Positions 1-7,026 of a DNA stretch of 20,466 nucleotides are shown one piece after another. Origin of the DNA: JAIQFR01 sp041494445 (GTDB lineage: Bacteria > Acidobacteriota > Polarisedimenticolia > Polarisedimenticolales > JAIQFR01); contig JBGQAU010000061.1 in assembly GCA_041494445.1 (NCBI GenBank), positions 1 through 20,466 on the forward strand, written 5' to 3'. The translations under genes and the position numbers were made by a program. How positions within the stretch are numbered: position 1 is the first letter of the stretch; each line of letters opens with the position of its first letter. The notes below the pieces were generated by a model, which worked only from the letters and a program-made list of their open reading frames with translations, did not search any database and was not told the origin of the DNA.

Positions 1-48
1 GGCGAGGCCCGCCGCCGCGAGGAACCGGCCCAAGTGTCCATGGTTCAT
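1..48 (-). CDS. pilP: Probable PilP, first 16 codons only (runs off the left edge)
   Basis: An ATG at 48-46 overlaps the pilO stop codon as ATGA, and the frame stays open to the window edge. The 16 visible residues begin MNHGHLGRFLAAAGLA, which is a short polar start followed by a hydrophobic run, as in an export or lipoprotein leader. PilP is an inner-membrane lipoprotein that links the PilN-PilO dimer to the PilQ secretin, and pilP normally follows pilO. The identification rests on this position and the leader-like start, because no diagnostic PilP sequence is in the window. A second ATG in another frame at 41-39 would give an arginine-rich start and is less likely. Confidence 0.5.
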   Translation of the reverse strand, partial: MNHGHLGRFLAAAGLA

Positions 49-626
49 TTCTTGGCCTCCTCGACTTTTGCGGTCGGTGGCTCCTCGTAGACGAACGTCG
101 TGGCCGTGAAACTCGCGCCGATCGTCTTGTCACCGCCGCCGCGCAGGGCCGCCAGCCGGAGGTTGTCCACGTTGATGATCCGCGAGTACTTGCTCACGCG
201 GTCGAGGAAGATCCCGAGGTCGTGGTAGCGTCCGACGACGTCCATCTCGATCGGGAAGATCTTGTAGAAGTCCACCGGCTTCAGGTCGCCCGGCCCGAAC
301 GACTTCAGCCCCAGGTTGGACTGATCGGTCATGTTCTTGATCCAGCGGAGCAGGTCGCCCGTTTCCGGGCCCGTGGGGAGGATCTGCTGGATGTCGCCGA
401 GCTTGCGCTGGAGGTTGTTGATCTCCCGCTCGAACTCCGGGAGCTTTTGCTCGATCGCCTGCCCCTCCCGGATCTCCCGCTCCTTCTCGGTGTAGTCGGC
501 ACGGATCCGCTGGATCTGCTCGCCCATGTTCTTCAGGCCGGGCATGACCCAGTAGGCGACGACGACGAGCAGCGCGGCGAGCACCACCATCATGAGAACC
601 TGTGCGTAGAACGGCATTTTCTGCAT
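45..626 (-). CDS. pilO: Type IV pilus inner-membrane assembly protein PilO
   Basis: This 193-residue protein has the PilO layout. It has a short cytoplasmic start, one transmembrane helix at about residues 9-28, a charged coiled coil at about 30-80, and a compact periplasmic domain at about 90-180 matching the ferredoxin-like fold of the family. PilO forms heterodimers with PilN and, with PilP, joins the cytoplasmic PilM ring to the outer-membrane secretin. The ATG at 626-624 has a GGGGAG ribosome site about 9 bases upstream. The gene follows pilM and pilN and its stop overlaps the next start. The 112-bp gap to pilN is longer than the other gaps in the operon and contains a palindrome (separate entry). 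The length is typical for the family. Confidence 0.9.
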   Translation of the reverse strand: MQKMPFYAQVLMMVVLAALLVVVAYWVMPGLKNMGEQIQRIRADYTEKEREIREGQAIEQKLPEFEREINNLQRKLGDIQQILPTGPETGDLLRWIKNMTDQSNLGLKSFGPGDLKPVDFYKIFPIEMDVVGRYHDLGIFLDRVSKYSRIINVDNLRLAALRGGGDKTIGASFTATTFVYEEPPTAKVEEAKK

Positions 627-665
627 TGCTTCGACTCCCCGTCACGCGCCGAACCGGGCGGTCGT

Positions 666-680
666 CCGTCCCGGGGACGG
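666..680. repeat. 15-bp palindrome in the pilN-pilO gap
   Basis: CCGTCCC at 666-672 and GGGACGG at 674-680 are perfect inverted repeats around a single central base. In RNA this could fold as a 5-bp stem with a 5-base loop. It lies in the only sizeable gap of the pilus operon and has no U-run after it, so it is not a standard intrinsic terminator. It might be a processing or attenuation site, or chance in GC-rich DNA. Confidence 0.4.
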
Positions 681-738
681 GAGCGGCCCGGAGGCGCGGC
701 GCGGTGCTCGGTAGAGAAGCCGTCTCATGGTGACGCGA

Positions 739-1326
739 TCAACCCTGCGGCGCCGGCGCGGCCGCTTCCTTCTGCAACGCGAACTTGCAGGACAGGCTGA
801 AGGAGACCCCTTCCGGAACCTCGGCGGTTTTCCCCAGCACGACGTCGCTGAAGTATCCCGAGGCGTTCAGGCTGTCGTAGAAGTTCGACACCGCGGTGTA
901 CGTGGTCGCCCTGCCCGCGATGCTGATCTGGTTCTGGACGGCCGACATCGAGTCCAGCCAGAGGAAGTCCGGCAAGTTCTTGGAGATCTGGTCCAAGATG
1001 TGGACCGGCACGGACTGCTTTTTCTTGAGCTCGGTGATCAGGTTGATCTTCCGCTCCAAGAGCTCCTTTTGAGTCTTGAAGTAGTCGGCCTTCTTCCGGA
1101 CCTCCTGCAACCGGACCAACTCGACCTCGGCGGCGGACTGCTTGGCCTTCCAGCTCTTCAGCTCCGAGGCGCGGACCCACCACCAGGTGCCTGCCACGAT
1201 GAAGCCCAGGGCCAGGATTCCGGCGAGGAGCAGATTCTGCGTCCCCCCGAGCCCCTCGAACTTCAGCGCCGCAGGGGCCTTCGACTTGACGGGCTTCTTC
1301 TCGGCCAGCAGGTTGATCTTGATCAT
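739..1326 (-). CDS. pilN: Type IV pilus inner-membrane assembly protein PilN
   Basis: The protein has 195 residues and begins MIKINLLAEKK. The INLL motif at residues 4-7 is the hallmark of PilN and is the peptide that docks into the groove of PilM. A transmembrane helix at about 31-51 follows, then a lysine/glutamate-rich coiled coil (about 55-105) and a periplasmic domain that dimerises with PilO. The C-terminus is alanine/proline-rich. The start lies 4 bp after the pilM stop, and a GGGGGA ribosome site sits inside the last pilM codons, so the two are probably translationally coupled. Order and spacing match the pilMNOP operon. Confidence 0.92.
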   Translation of the reverse strand: MIKINLLAEKKPVKSKAPAALKFEGLGGTQNLLLAGILALGFIVAGTWWWVRASELKSWKAKQSAAEVELVRLQEVRKKADYFKTQKELLERKINLITELKKKQSVPVHILDQISKNLPDFLWLDSMSAVQNQISIAGRATTYTAVSNFYDSLNASGYFSDVVLGKTAEVPEGVSFSLSCKFALQKEAAAPAPQG

Positions 1327-1330
1327 GGGC

Positions 1331-2398
1331 TCAGTCCCCCATGCGTCGGAGCGCCAACCCGACGGATACCGAGGCGGTGGGCAACATCTCGTTGATCATC
1401 TCGGGCGTCGCCTCGCGTCCCGCCGGTGGGATCTTCCGGAACGGGTTCAGGATCTCGACCTGCGTGTGGAGCCTGTCCCCGAGCGACTCCTTGAGGTGGA
1501 CCACCTGGGAGGCGCCCCCGGTGAGATAGAGCCGGTCCAGCGGCTCGTCGGCGGCGGAGATCTGCTTGAAGAAGTCCAGGGTTTTCTGGATCTCGCTGCC
1601 GATATCCTCGTTCACCGCGGCCAGGATCGGGAGGATCCTCTCGTAGGGGACCCCCTCGATCTCGTCGCCCCGCTTCAAACGCTCGGCCTGTTCCGCGGAG
1701 AGGTTCAGCTCCTTTTGGATCGCGTCGGTGTACTGGTTCCCGCCGATGTTGATGTCTCTCCAGTAAACCGAGGTCCCGCCGTGCAGCACGGTGATGGACG
1801 CGACCGCAGCGCCGAGGTCCACCAGCGCGATCACCTGGTGCGGCTCGAACTCGTAGTTGACTTCGAACGCGTTCTGGAGGGCGAAGGCCGCGATGTCCAC
1901 CGTCATCGGGTTGAGCCCGGCCTGGCCGATCACGCTGGCGTAGTCGTTGATCTTGTCCTTCTTCGCCGCCGCGAGGAGGACGTCCATGTTCCCCTCGCCC
2001 GAAAGGCTCGAACCCTCCAGGATCTGGTAGTCGAGGTTGACGTCTTCGATGGCGAACGGGATGTACTGCTCGGCCTCCCAGTGGATCGATTCCGCCAGCT
2101 CCGCCTCTCCCATGGTCGGGAGGCTGATCCGCTTGACGATCACTGAATGCCCGTACAGGGCGGTCGCGACCTCGAGGTTCCGAATCCGAAGCCGCTGGAA
2201 CAGGCGCTGGATGGTCTCGATCACGAGCTGCGAGTCCATGATGGCGCCGTCCACGATCGCTTCGGCGGACAGTGGCTCCCAGCCGAGCTTCGCCAGCTGG
2301 TACCCCCGGCCTTTCCCCATGTCCTTGAGCTCGACGACCTTGATGGAGCTGTCTCCGATGTCCAGCCCGACCAAGTTACGGCTGCGTCCGAAGAGCAT
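1331..2398 (-). CDS. pilM: Type IV pilus assembly actin-like ATPase PilM
   Basis: PilM is an actin/FtsA-like cytoplasmic protein that binds ATP and the PilN N-terminal tail, and forms the cytoplasmic ring of the pilus machine. The 355-residue product starts MLFGRSRN and carries the phosphate-1 loop in VGLDIGDSS (about residues 9-17), a second nucleotide-binding stretch in ALVDLGAAVASI and the adenosine-site LTGGAS. I chose the ATG at 2398-2396, which has GAGGGAG a few bases upstream. A GTG at 2413 would add five residues but has its purine-rich run directly against the codon. It is the first gene of the pilus operon and diverges from rpmB. Confidence 0.92.
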   Translation of the reverse strand: MLFGRSRNLVGLDIGDSSIKVVELKDMGKGRGYQLAKLGWEPLSAEAIVDGAIMDSQLVIETIQRLFQRLRIRNLEVATALYGHSVIVKRISLPTMGEAELAESIHWEAEQYIPFAIEDVNLDYQILEGSSLSGEGNMDVLLAAAKKDKINDYASVIGQAGLNPMTVDIAAFALQNAFEVNYEFEPHQVIALVDLGAAVASITVLHGGTSVYWRDINIGGNQYTDAIQKELNLSAEQAERLKRGDEIEGVPYERILPILAAVNEDIGSEIQKTLDFFKQISAADEPLDRLYLTGGASQVVHLKESLGDRLHTQVEILNPFRKIPPAGREATPEMINEMLPTASVSVGLALRRMGD

Positions 2399-2454
2399 GT
2401 TCTCCCTCGCCACCTTCTCGAGGACCGGGAAGCCGGAACCTCAAGTAGGACTTT

Positions 2455-2484
2455 AAGCTAGGCTATCCGTTCTGCGTGAGTCAA
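2455..2484 (-). promoter_or_regulatory. Candidate sigma-70-type promoter for pilM
   Basis: On the minus strand there is a TTGACT (-35, 2484-2479), an 18-bp spacer and TAGCTT (-10, 2460-2455). The -35 matches five of six consensus bases and the -10 three of six. It lies 57 bp before the pilM ATG. This is a consensus match only. Confidence 0.35.
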
Positions 2485-2602
2485 GCGAAAACAACCCCCG
2501 CTCTTCGCGCCGGCCGCCCGGCGTTCGTTCTTGCCATTCTCCGGCTGTTTTGTGCCTATCATCCACTTACATCCATGATCGCCGCGACGGCGAACGGCGC
2601 CG

Positions 2603-2649
2603 CCTTCCGGGTTTTACGGACCTTCCGGATCAGGGCCGAAGGCTAATAT
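2603..2649 (+). promoter_or_regulatory. Direct repeat plus TAATAT box, possible activator-dependent promoter
   Basis: CCTTCCGG occurs at 2603-2610 and again at 2621-2628, an 18-bp period. TAATAT at 2644-2649 is a five-of-six match to a -10 box. With a 17-bp spacer the -35 position falls on 2621-2626, inside the second repeat, and has no consensus of its own. That arrangement suits a promoter that needs a bound activator. A start near 2656 would give rpmB a leader of about 245 bases or make a short RNA. Confidence 0.3.
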
Positions 2650-2815
2650 AGATGCGCGCGGGACGAAAGCAACCATGCGTCCTTCGGGAGCCCGACAAGG
2701 GGGTCAGGAGACGATCGCCTGCAGGTCCGTCCTACGACGACCCGGCGCCTGAGGACCCGACGGAGAGGTGTTCGACGCCCGCTCGCGGGGGAAGGCGCGC
2801 CGGCGAGGACCCTCC

Positions 2816-2844
2816 TTGACAGGAGTCCGGGGCTCCAATAGGAT
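2816..2844 (+). promoter_or_regulatory. rpmB promoter
   Basis: A perfect TTGACA (2816-2821) is followed by a 17-bp spacer and TAGGAT (2839-2844, four of six). This predicts a transcript starting around 2851, with a leader of roughly 50 bases before the rpmB ATG. The spacer contains an imperfect 15-bp palindrome at 2822-2836 (GGAG and CTCC ends, 12 of 15 positions symmetric). It could be an operator or chance. Confidence 0.6.
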
Positions 2845-2900
2845 GCGGGTTTCGCGCGGTGGCTTTGGAGAGCAGCTGCCGGGATCCCCGAGGTCAAGCG

Positions 2901-3098
2901 ATGGCTCGAGTGTGTGAGATCTGCGGCAAGAAGACGATCTTCGGGCGGAACGTGTCCCATGCCCACAACGTGACGTCCCGCAAGTTTCTGCCGAACCTGC
3001 AGGACGTGCGGGTGCGAATCGAGGGCGGGGGAACGAAGCGGATGAGGCTGTGCACCCGCTGCCTCCGCAGCGGCTCCATTCAGAAAGCCGTCGGCTAA
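2901..3098 (+). CDS. rpmB: 50S ribosomal protein bL28, zinc-binding form
   Basis: The 65-residue protein starts MARVCEICGKK. It has the L28 core (KKTIFGRNVSHAHN, then the basic strand RKFLPNLQDVRV). Cysteine pairs C5-C8 and C51-C54 make a complete four-cysteine zinc site, the so-called C+ form of L28. L28 binds 23S rRNA near the exit site of the large subunit. The start at 2901 is supported by GAGGT at 2890-2894 with a 6-base gap; an ATG at 2859 in frame would add 14 residues unlike the family. It is the only plus-strand gene here and has its own promoter. Confidence 0.96.
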   Translation: MARVCEICGKKTIFGRNVSHAHNVTSRKFLPNLQDVRVRIEGGGTKRMRLCTRCLRSGSIQKAVG

Positions 3099-3120
3099 CG
3101 TTCCGTGCGCGTTGCCGGAC

Positions 3121-3135
3121 CGCCTGCCGCAGGCG
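3121..3135. terminator. Hairpin between convergent rpmB and ridA
   Basis: CGCCTG, CCG, CAGGCG forms a 6-bp GC-rich stem with a 3-base loop, 22 bp after the rpmB stop and 14 bp beyond the ridA stop. Being symmetric, it could act for both converging genes. There is no clear U-run on either side, so termination strength is uncertain. Confidence 0.4.
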
Positions 3136-3149
3136 CCGCGCTCCTCTCG

Positions 3150-3530
3150 TCACCCCATCAGAGCGACCGCGTCGATCTCGACGCGGGCGCCCCGTGGCAG
3201 TCGTGACACCTCGACACAGACACGCGCCGGGGGCGGCGACGGCATGAACTCCGCGTACACACGGTTCACCACGTCGAAATCGTCCAGGTCCGTCAGGTAG
3301 ACCGTGGCCTTGACCACACGGTCGAAGCCGCTCCCGGCCGCCTCGAGGATCGCGCCGAGATTCCGCAGCACCTGACGGGCCTCGGACTCCACGTCCCCCT
3401 GCACGATCGTCCCGGTGGCCGGATCGAGCGGGATCTGCCCCGACACCCACAACGTCGCCCCCGCCCTGACCGCCTGCGAGTACGGCCCCACCGCTGCCGG
3501 GGCCCGATCGGTCCGAACCGCCTCCCGCAT
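3150..3530 (-). CDS. ridA: RidA family enamine/imine deaminase
   Basis: RidA proteins are small trimeric enzymes that hydrolyse reactive enamine/imine intermediates such as 2-aminoacrylate, releasing ammonia and protecting PLP enzymes. The 126-residue product has the family layout: APAAVGPYSQAVRAG near the start, WVSGQIPLDPATG, then VVKATVYLTDLDDF and the closing PARVCVEVSRLPRGARVEID. The conserved arginine in PARV and the glutamate in VEID are the expected active-site residues. The ATG has GGGAGGA 6 bases upstream. It is the last gene after rel, 43 bp downstream of it. Confidence 0.93.
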   Translation of the reverse strand: MREAVRTDRAPAAVGPYSQAVRAGATLWVSGQIPLDPATGTIVQGDVESEARQVLRNLGAILEAAGSGFDRVVKATVYLTDLDDFDVVNRVYAEFMPSPPPARVCVEVSRLPRGARVEIDAVALMG

Positions 3531-3573
3531 GTCGAATCCTCCCGGCCGGCCGCTGCCGGCGCGTCGTGGCGTG

Positions 3574-5730
3574 TCAGCTGAGGACGCGTTCCACCTGCCG
3601 CACGCCGCCGATCTTCCGGATCCGGTCCATCACCCGCTGCATCTGCTGCCGGTCGGTGACCCCCAGCACGAGGCTTACCCTCGCGTCGCTCCCCTCGAAG
3701 GTCTTGGCGTCCAGGTTCTTGACGTTGCTGTGCTCGTCGGCGATCGCCGACAGGATCTTCGCGAGAACGCCCGGCCGGTCGTCCACCCCCAGGACCAGCC
3801 GGACGTCGAAGACCGACGCCGCGGGTTGCGCCGTGTCCCACTCCACGTCGATCCGCCGCTCGGAGTCGAACAGCAGGCGGGTCACGTTCGGACACTGCAC
3901 GGAGTGGACCGATACCCCCTTCCCCCGCGTGATGTACCCGACGATCTCCTCTCCGCGGACCGGATTGCAGCACCGCGCGAGGACGACCATGACGTCGTCC
4001 ATCCCCCGGACCTTGATCCCCCGCTCCGCGAGCCCCAGCGCCCGCTTCACGACCCTCGCGACGACGCCGTCGGTCCGAGGCTGGAGGTCGGAGGGGGGCA
4101 CGACGACGGCGACCAGGGCGTGCGGCGCGACCTTGCCGTATCCCACCGCCGCGAAGAAGTCCTGAAGGTCGGCGAGGCCGAGCTTGCGCAGCGCTTCCGC
4201 CACGCGGCCGTCTTCGGCGACCGCGCGCAGCGACAGCTTGTACTTCCGGAACTCCCGGTCCACCAGCTCGCGGCCGAGCGCCTCGGAGCGCGCCCGCTCG
4301 TTCGCCTTGAGCCACGCCCGGATCTTGCTCCGCGCTCGGGTCGTCCGGGCCACCGCGAGCCAGTCGCGGCTCGGGTTGTGGCCGGGCTGGGTCAGGATCT
4401 CGACGATGTCGCCGTTCTGGAGCTGGGACTTCAGGGGGACGATCCGTCCGTTGACCTTCGCCCCGACGCAGTGGTGGCCCACCTCCGTGTGGATGGCGTA
4501 CGCGAAGTCCACCGGCGTCGCTCCCCGCGGGAACGAGATCACCTTCCCCTTGGGCGTGAAGGTGTAAACGTCCTCCGGGTAGAGGTCCACCTTCACCATC
4601 TCGAGGAACTCCCGCGGGTCCTTGAGATCCTGCTGCCACTCGAGGAGCTGGCGCAGCCATGCGACGCGCTCCGCGTCCTGCCCGGAGAGGCGGCCACCCT
4701 CCTTGTACTGCCAGTGCGCCGCGATCCCCTCCTCCGCGATGCGGTGCATCTCGTGGGTCCTGATCTGCACCTCGAACGGCTGCCCCTTGTCGGTCATCAC
4801 GGACGTGTGAAGGGACTGATACATGTTGGGCTTGGGCATCGCGATGAAGTCCTTGATGCGCCCGGGCACCGGACGCCACTCGGAATGCACGATCCCCAGC
4901 GCGCCGTAGCAGTCCTTCACCGACGAGGTCAGGATGCGGAAGGCGACGTAGTCGTAGATCTGCTCCACGTCGATCCGCTGCTTCTTGATCTTGCGATGCA
5001 TCGAGGCGGTGCTCTTGATCCGGCCGCGGATCTCCGCCTCGATGCCCGCCCCCTCGAGCGCGGCCGCGAGCTTGGCGCGGATCTCCTCGATGAAATCGCC
5101 GGTGACCTTTCGCCGGGCCTCGAGCGCCTCGATGAGGGCCCGGTGAGCCTCCGGCTCGAGATACTGGAAGGCGAGGTCCTCGAGCTCGGCCTTGATCCGG
5201 CCGATCCCCAGCCGGTTGGCGATGGGCGCGTAGATCTCGAAGGTCTCCCGGGCGATCCGCTCCCTCCGCGCCGGGTCCAGGAACCCGAGGGTCCTCATGT
5301 TGTGGAGGCGGTCCGCGAGCTTGACGAGAATCACGCGGATGTCGTCCACCATCGCCAGAATCATCTTGCGGAGGTTCTCGGCCTCCGCCTGCTCGGGAGA
5401 CGCGAACTGGAGTCTCGAGATCTTCGTGACGCCGGCGACGATGTGGGACACGTCCTCGCCGAAGTATTCCCCGACCGTGTCGATGGAGGTGAGGGTGTCC
5501 TCGACGACGTCGTGGAGGAGCCCCGCGACGAGGCTCGAGGTGTCGAGGCGCAGTTCGGCGAGGGTGTAGGCGACCTCGAGCGGGTGGACCAGGTACGGCT
5601 CGCCGGACCGGCGCACCTGGCTGCGGTGCTCGCGGGCCGAGAAGACGTACGCCCGCCGCAAGAGCCCGAAGTCCGCGCCGGGGTTGTACTCCTCGACGCG
5701 CTCCAGGATGTCCTCGAACCGGCGCACCAT
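3574..5730 (-). CDS. rel: Bifunctional (p)ppGpp synthetase/hydrolase, long Rel/SpoT type
   Basis: The 718-residue protein has every domain of a long RSH enzyme. The N-terminal HD hydrolase keeps its ligands (H49, H73-D74, E77-D78, D140, N144), so hydrolysis of ppGpp is predicted. The synthetase domain has D260 in IYDYVAF, RIKD at 291-294 and E320 in FEVQIRT; the RxKD form is that of bifunctional Rel rather than the ExDD form of RelA. A TGS domain (about 387-447), helical region, CC-containing zinc-finger domain (C587, C588, C613) and ACT domain (about 641-718) follow. One oddity is STASMHRK (240-247), where relatives usually have a YSI core. Start ATG 5730-5728 has GGGAGGA about 10 bases upstream. 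Confidence 0.95.
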   Translation of the reverse strand: MVRRFEDILERVEEYNPGADFGLLRRAYVFSAREHRSQVRRSGEPYLVHPLEVAYTLAELRLDTSSLVAGLLHDVVEDTLTSIDTVGEYFGEDVSHIVAGVTKISRLQFASPEQAEAENLRKMILAMVDDIRVILVKLADRLHNMRTLGFLDPARRERIARETFEIYAPIANRLGIGRIKAELEDLAFQYLEPEAHRALIEALEARRKVTGDFIEEIRAKLAAALEGAGIEAEIRGRIKSTASMHRKIKKQRIDVEQIYDYVAFRILTSSVKDCYGALGIVHSEWRPVPGRIKDFIAMPKPNMYQSLHTSVMTDKGQPFEVQIRTHEMHRIAEEGIAAHWQYKEGGRLSGQDAERVAWLRQLLEWQQDLKDPREFLEMVKVDLYPEDVYTFTPKGKVISFPRGATPVDFAYAIHTEVGHHCVGAKVNGRIVPLKSQLQNGDIVEILTQPGHNPSRDWLAVARTTRARSKIRAWLKANERARSEALGRELVDREFRKYKLSLRAVAEDGRVAEALRKLGLADLQDFFAAVGYGKVAPHALVAVVVPPSDLQPRTDGVVARVVKRALGLAERGIKVRGMDDVMVVLARCCNPVRGEEIVGYITRGKGVSVHSVQCPNVTRLLFDSERRIDVEWDTAQPAASVFDVRLVLGVDDRPGVLAKILSAIADEHSNVKNLDAKTFEGSDARVSLVLGVTDRQQMQRVMDRIRKIGGVRQVERVLS

Positions 5731-5756
5731 GGGGCCGCTGTCCTCCCGTGCGTGGG

Positions 5757-5786
5757 ATTATAGCGGGCGGGCGCGCGCGGTGTCGG
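5757..5786 (-). promoter_or_regulatory. Candidate promoter for rel-ridA
   Basis: A perfect TATAAT (5762-5757, minus strand) is preceded after 18 bp by CCGACA (5786-5781), four of six to the -35 consensus. The -10 ends 26 bp before the rel ATG. It lies in the 71-bp gap after secF, so rel may be transcribed separately from the Sec genes as well as by read-through. CCCAC follows the -10 directly. Confidence 0.5.
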
Positions 5787-5801
5787 CAGCCCTGAGGGGC
5801 T

Positions 5802-6989
5802 TCAGGAGGCCCGGACCTTCCTGGCGCCCGGCCGGGCCCCGGCGCTCTGGAACTTCCCCCTCTTCTTGAAGTAGTGTCGCCAGACGACGAGGATCGGGCT
5901 CGCGATGTAGATCGACGAGTAGGTGCCGATGATGATCCCGATCGTCATGACGAAGGAGAAGGGCCGGAGCGCCTCGCCGCCCAGAACGAGCAGGGCCACG
6001 ACCACGATCCAGGTGAGGCCCGACGTGATGATGGTCCGGCTCAGCGTCTGGTTGATGGAGTCGTTGATGAGGCCGACCAGGTCGTCGCCCCCCCGGAGCT
6101 TCATGTTCTCCCGGATCCGGTCGAACACGACCACGGTGTCGTTGGTCGAGTAGCCGACGAGGGTCAGGAACGCTGCGACGACCGGGAGGCTCATCTCGTA
6201 GCCGGAGAGCGAGAAGAGCAGCAGCGACACCGCGGTGTCGTGAACCAGCGCCACGACCGCCGCGAGCCCCCACTGGAACTCGAACCGGAACCAGATGTAG
6301 ACCAACATCCCCGCCAGCGAGCCCAGGACCGCCAGAATCGCCTTGCGGACCAGCTCGCGACCGATGGCGGGGCCAATGTACGACTCGCTCCGCACCGCGA
6401 AGGGACCGGCGAAGGACCGTTTGCGAAGCAGCTCCATCGCGGCGGGCTTCATCCCGGCCACGCCCTGCAGGTCCTCCACCGACCGGAAGATTGCCCTCTC
6501 CTTCCTAGCGTCGATGATGCCAAAGGCGATCGCCTTGGCGTCCTCCCGGGCCAGGTCCGGCGACGACTCCAGGATCGCCTTGAGCGACTGTTCGTCGGCG
6601 ACGTTGAGGTCCGCGAAGCCGGAGGCGATCTTCTGCCGCATGTCCTCGGCCCGGAGGGCCGTCACGACCTTGGGCGTGAGGTTCTCCTCCTTCACCGCGG
6701 AGACCAGGCCGAGACGGATGTAGACCTCGTACTCCTCGGGCTTCCCGATGGTCGTCACCAGGTGGTTCGTGAAGCCGGCGCGGTTCAGCTCGGACCGGAT
6801 TTCGCCGAGGTTGGGCGCTTTCGCGTACTTGACGTGCACCTCGGTCCCGCCGGTGAATTCGATGCCCATCTTGATGCCGTGGATCGGCACGACGATCGCC
6901 GAGCCCACGACGACCGCGATGGACAACCCCACCCAGAGGTTGCGCTTTCCCATGAAGTCGATCTTGGGATTCTTTAAGATCTGCAGCAC
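5802..6989 (-). CDS. secF: Protein translocase accessory subunit SecF
   Basis: SecF works with SecD and YajC to drive late steps of Sec export using the proton-motive force. The 395-residue protein has the family marks: a first membrane helix at about 18-36, EFTGGT (44-49), YIGPAIGREL (204-213), five further helices, and VGYSTNDTVVVFDRIREN (278-295). It is longer than the usual 300-330 residues. The extra sequence lies in the first periplasmic domain at about 115-200 and includes FRSVEDLQGVAGMKPAAMEL (168-187), which looks like a helix-hairpin-helix segment. The start is GTG at 6989 with GGGAG 6 bases upstream. The gap to secD is 37 bp. Confidence 0.95.
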   Translation of the reverse strand: MLQILKNPKIDFMGKRNLWVGLSIAVVVGSAIVVPIHGIKMGIEFTGGTEVHVKYAKAPNLGEIRSELNRAGFTNHLVTTIGKPEEYEVYIRLGLVSAVKEENLTPKVVTALRAEDMRQKIASGFADLNVADEQSLKAILESSPDLAREDAKAIAFGIIDARKERAIFRSVEDLQGVAGMKPAAMELLRKRSFAGPFAVRSESYIGPAIGRELVRKAILAVLGSLAGMLVYIWFRFEFQWGLAAVVALVHDTAVSLLLFSLSGYEMSLPVVAAFLTLVGYSTNDTVVVFDRIRENMKLRGGDDLVGLINDSINQTLSRTIITSGLTWIVVVALLVLGGEALRPFSFVMTIGIIIGTYSSIYIASPILVVWRHYFKKRGKFQSAGARPGARKVRAS

Positions 6990-7026
6990 GACCCACTCCC
7001 GGCTCCCGGTCCGGAGCCCCTCGGCG

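Larger units (their letters stand above)
2399..2900. other. Non-coding region between pilM and rpmB
   Basis: About 500 bp separate the divergent pilM and rpmB genes. I find no convincing gene on either strand. The region holds a candidate pilM promoter (2455-2484), an 8-bp direct repeat upstream of a TAATAT box (2603-2649), and a strong rpmB promoter (2816-2844). There is no tRNA-like TPsiC arm and no SRP-RNA core. The plus-strand DNA from 2650 to 2815 has no assigned role and could be the leader of a longer transcript or a small RNA. Confidence 0.6.

Noticed and set aside
2675..2752. 25-codon plus-strand open frame beginning MRPSGARQ
   Set aside because: No ribosome site, no recognisable feature, and no support from neighbours.
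2460..2900. Possible tRNA, SRP RNA or riboswitch between pilM and rpmB
   Set aside because: No TPsiC arm, no SRP core GGAAG/GGAGC pattern, and no riboswitch core that I recognise.
3415..5763. Plus-strand open frame of about 780 codons opposite rel
   Set aside because: It is fully antisense to rel, whose domains and catalytic residues are complete. The predicted protein is low-complexity.
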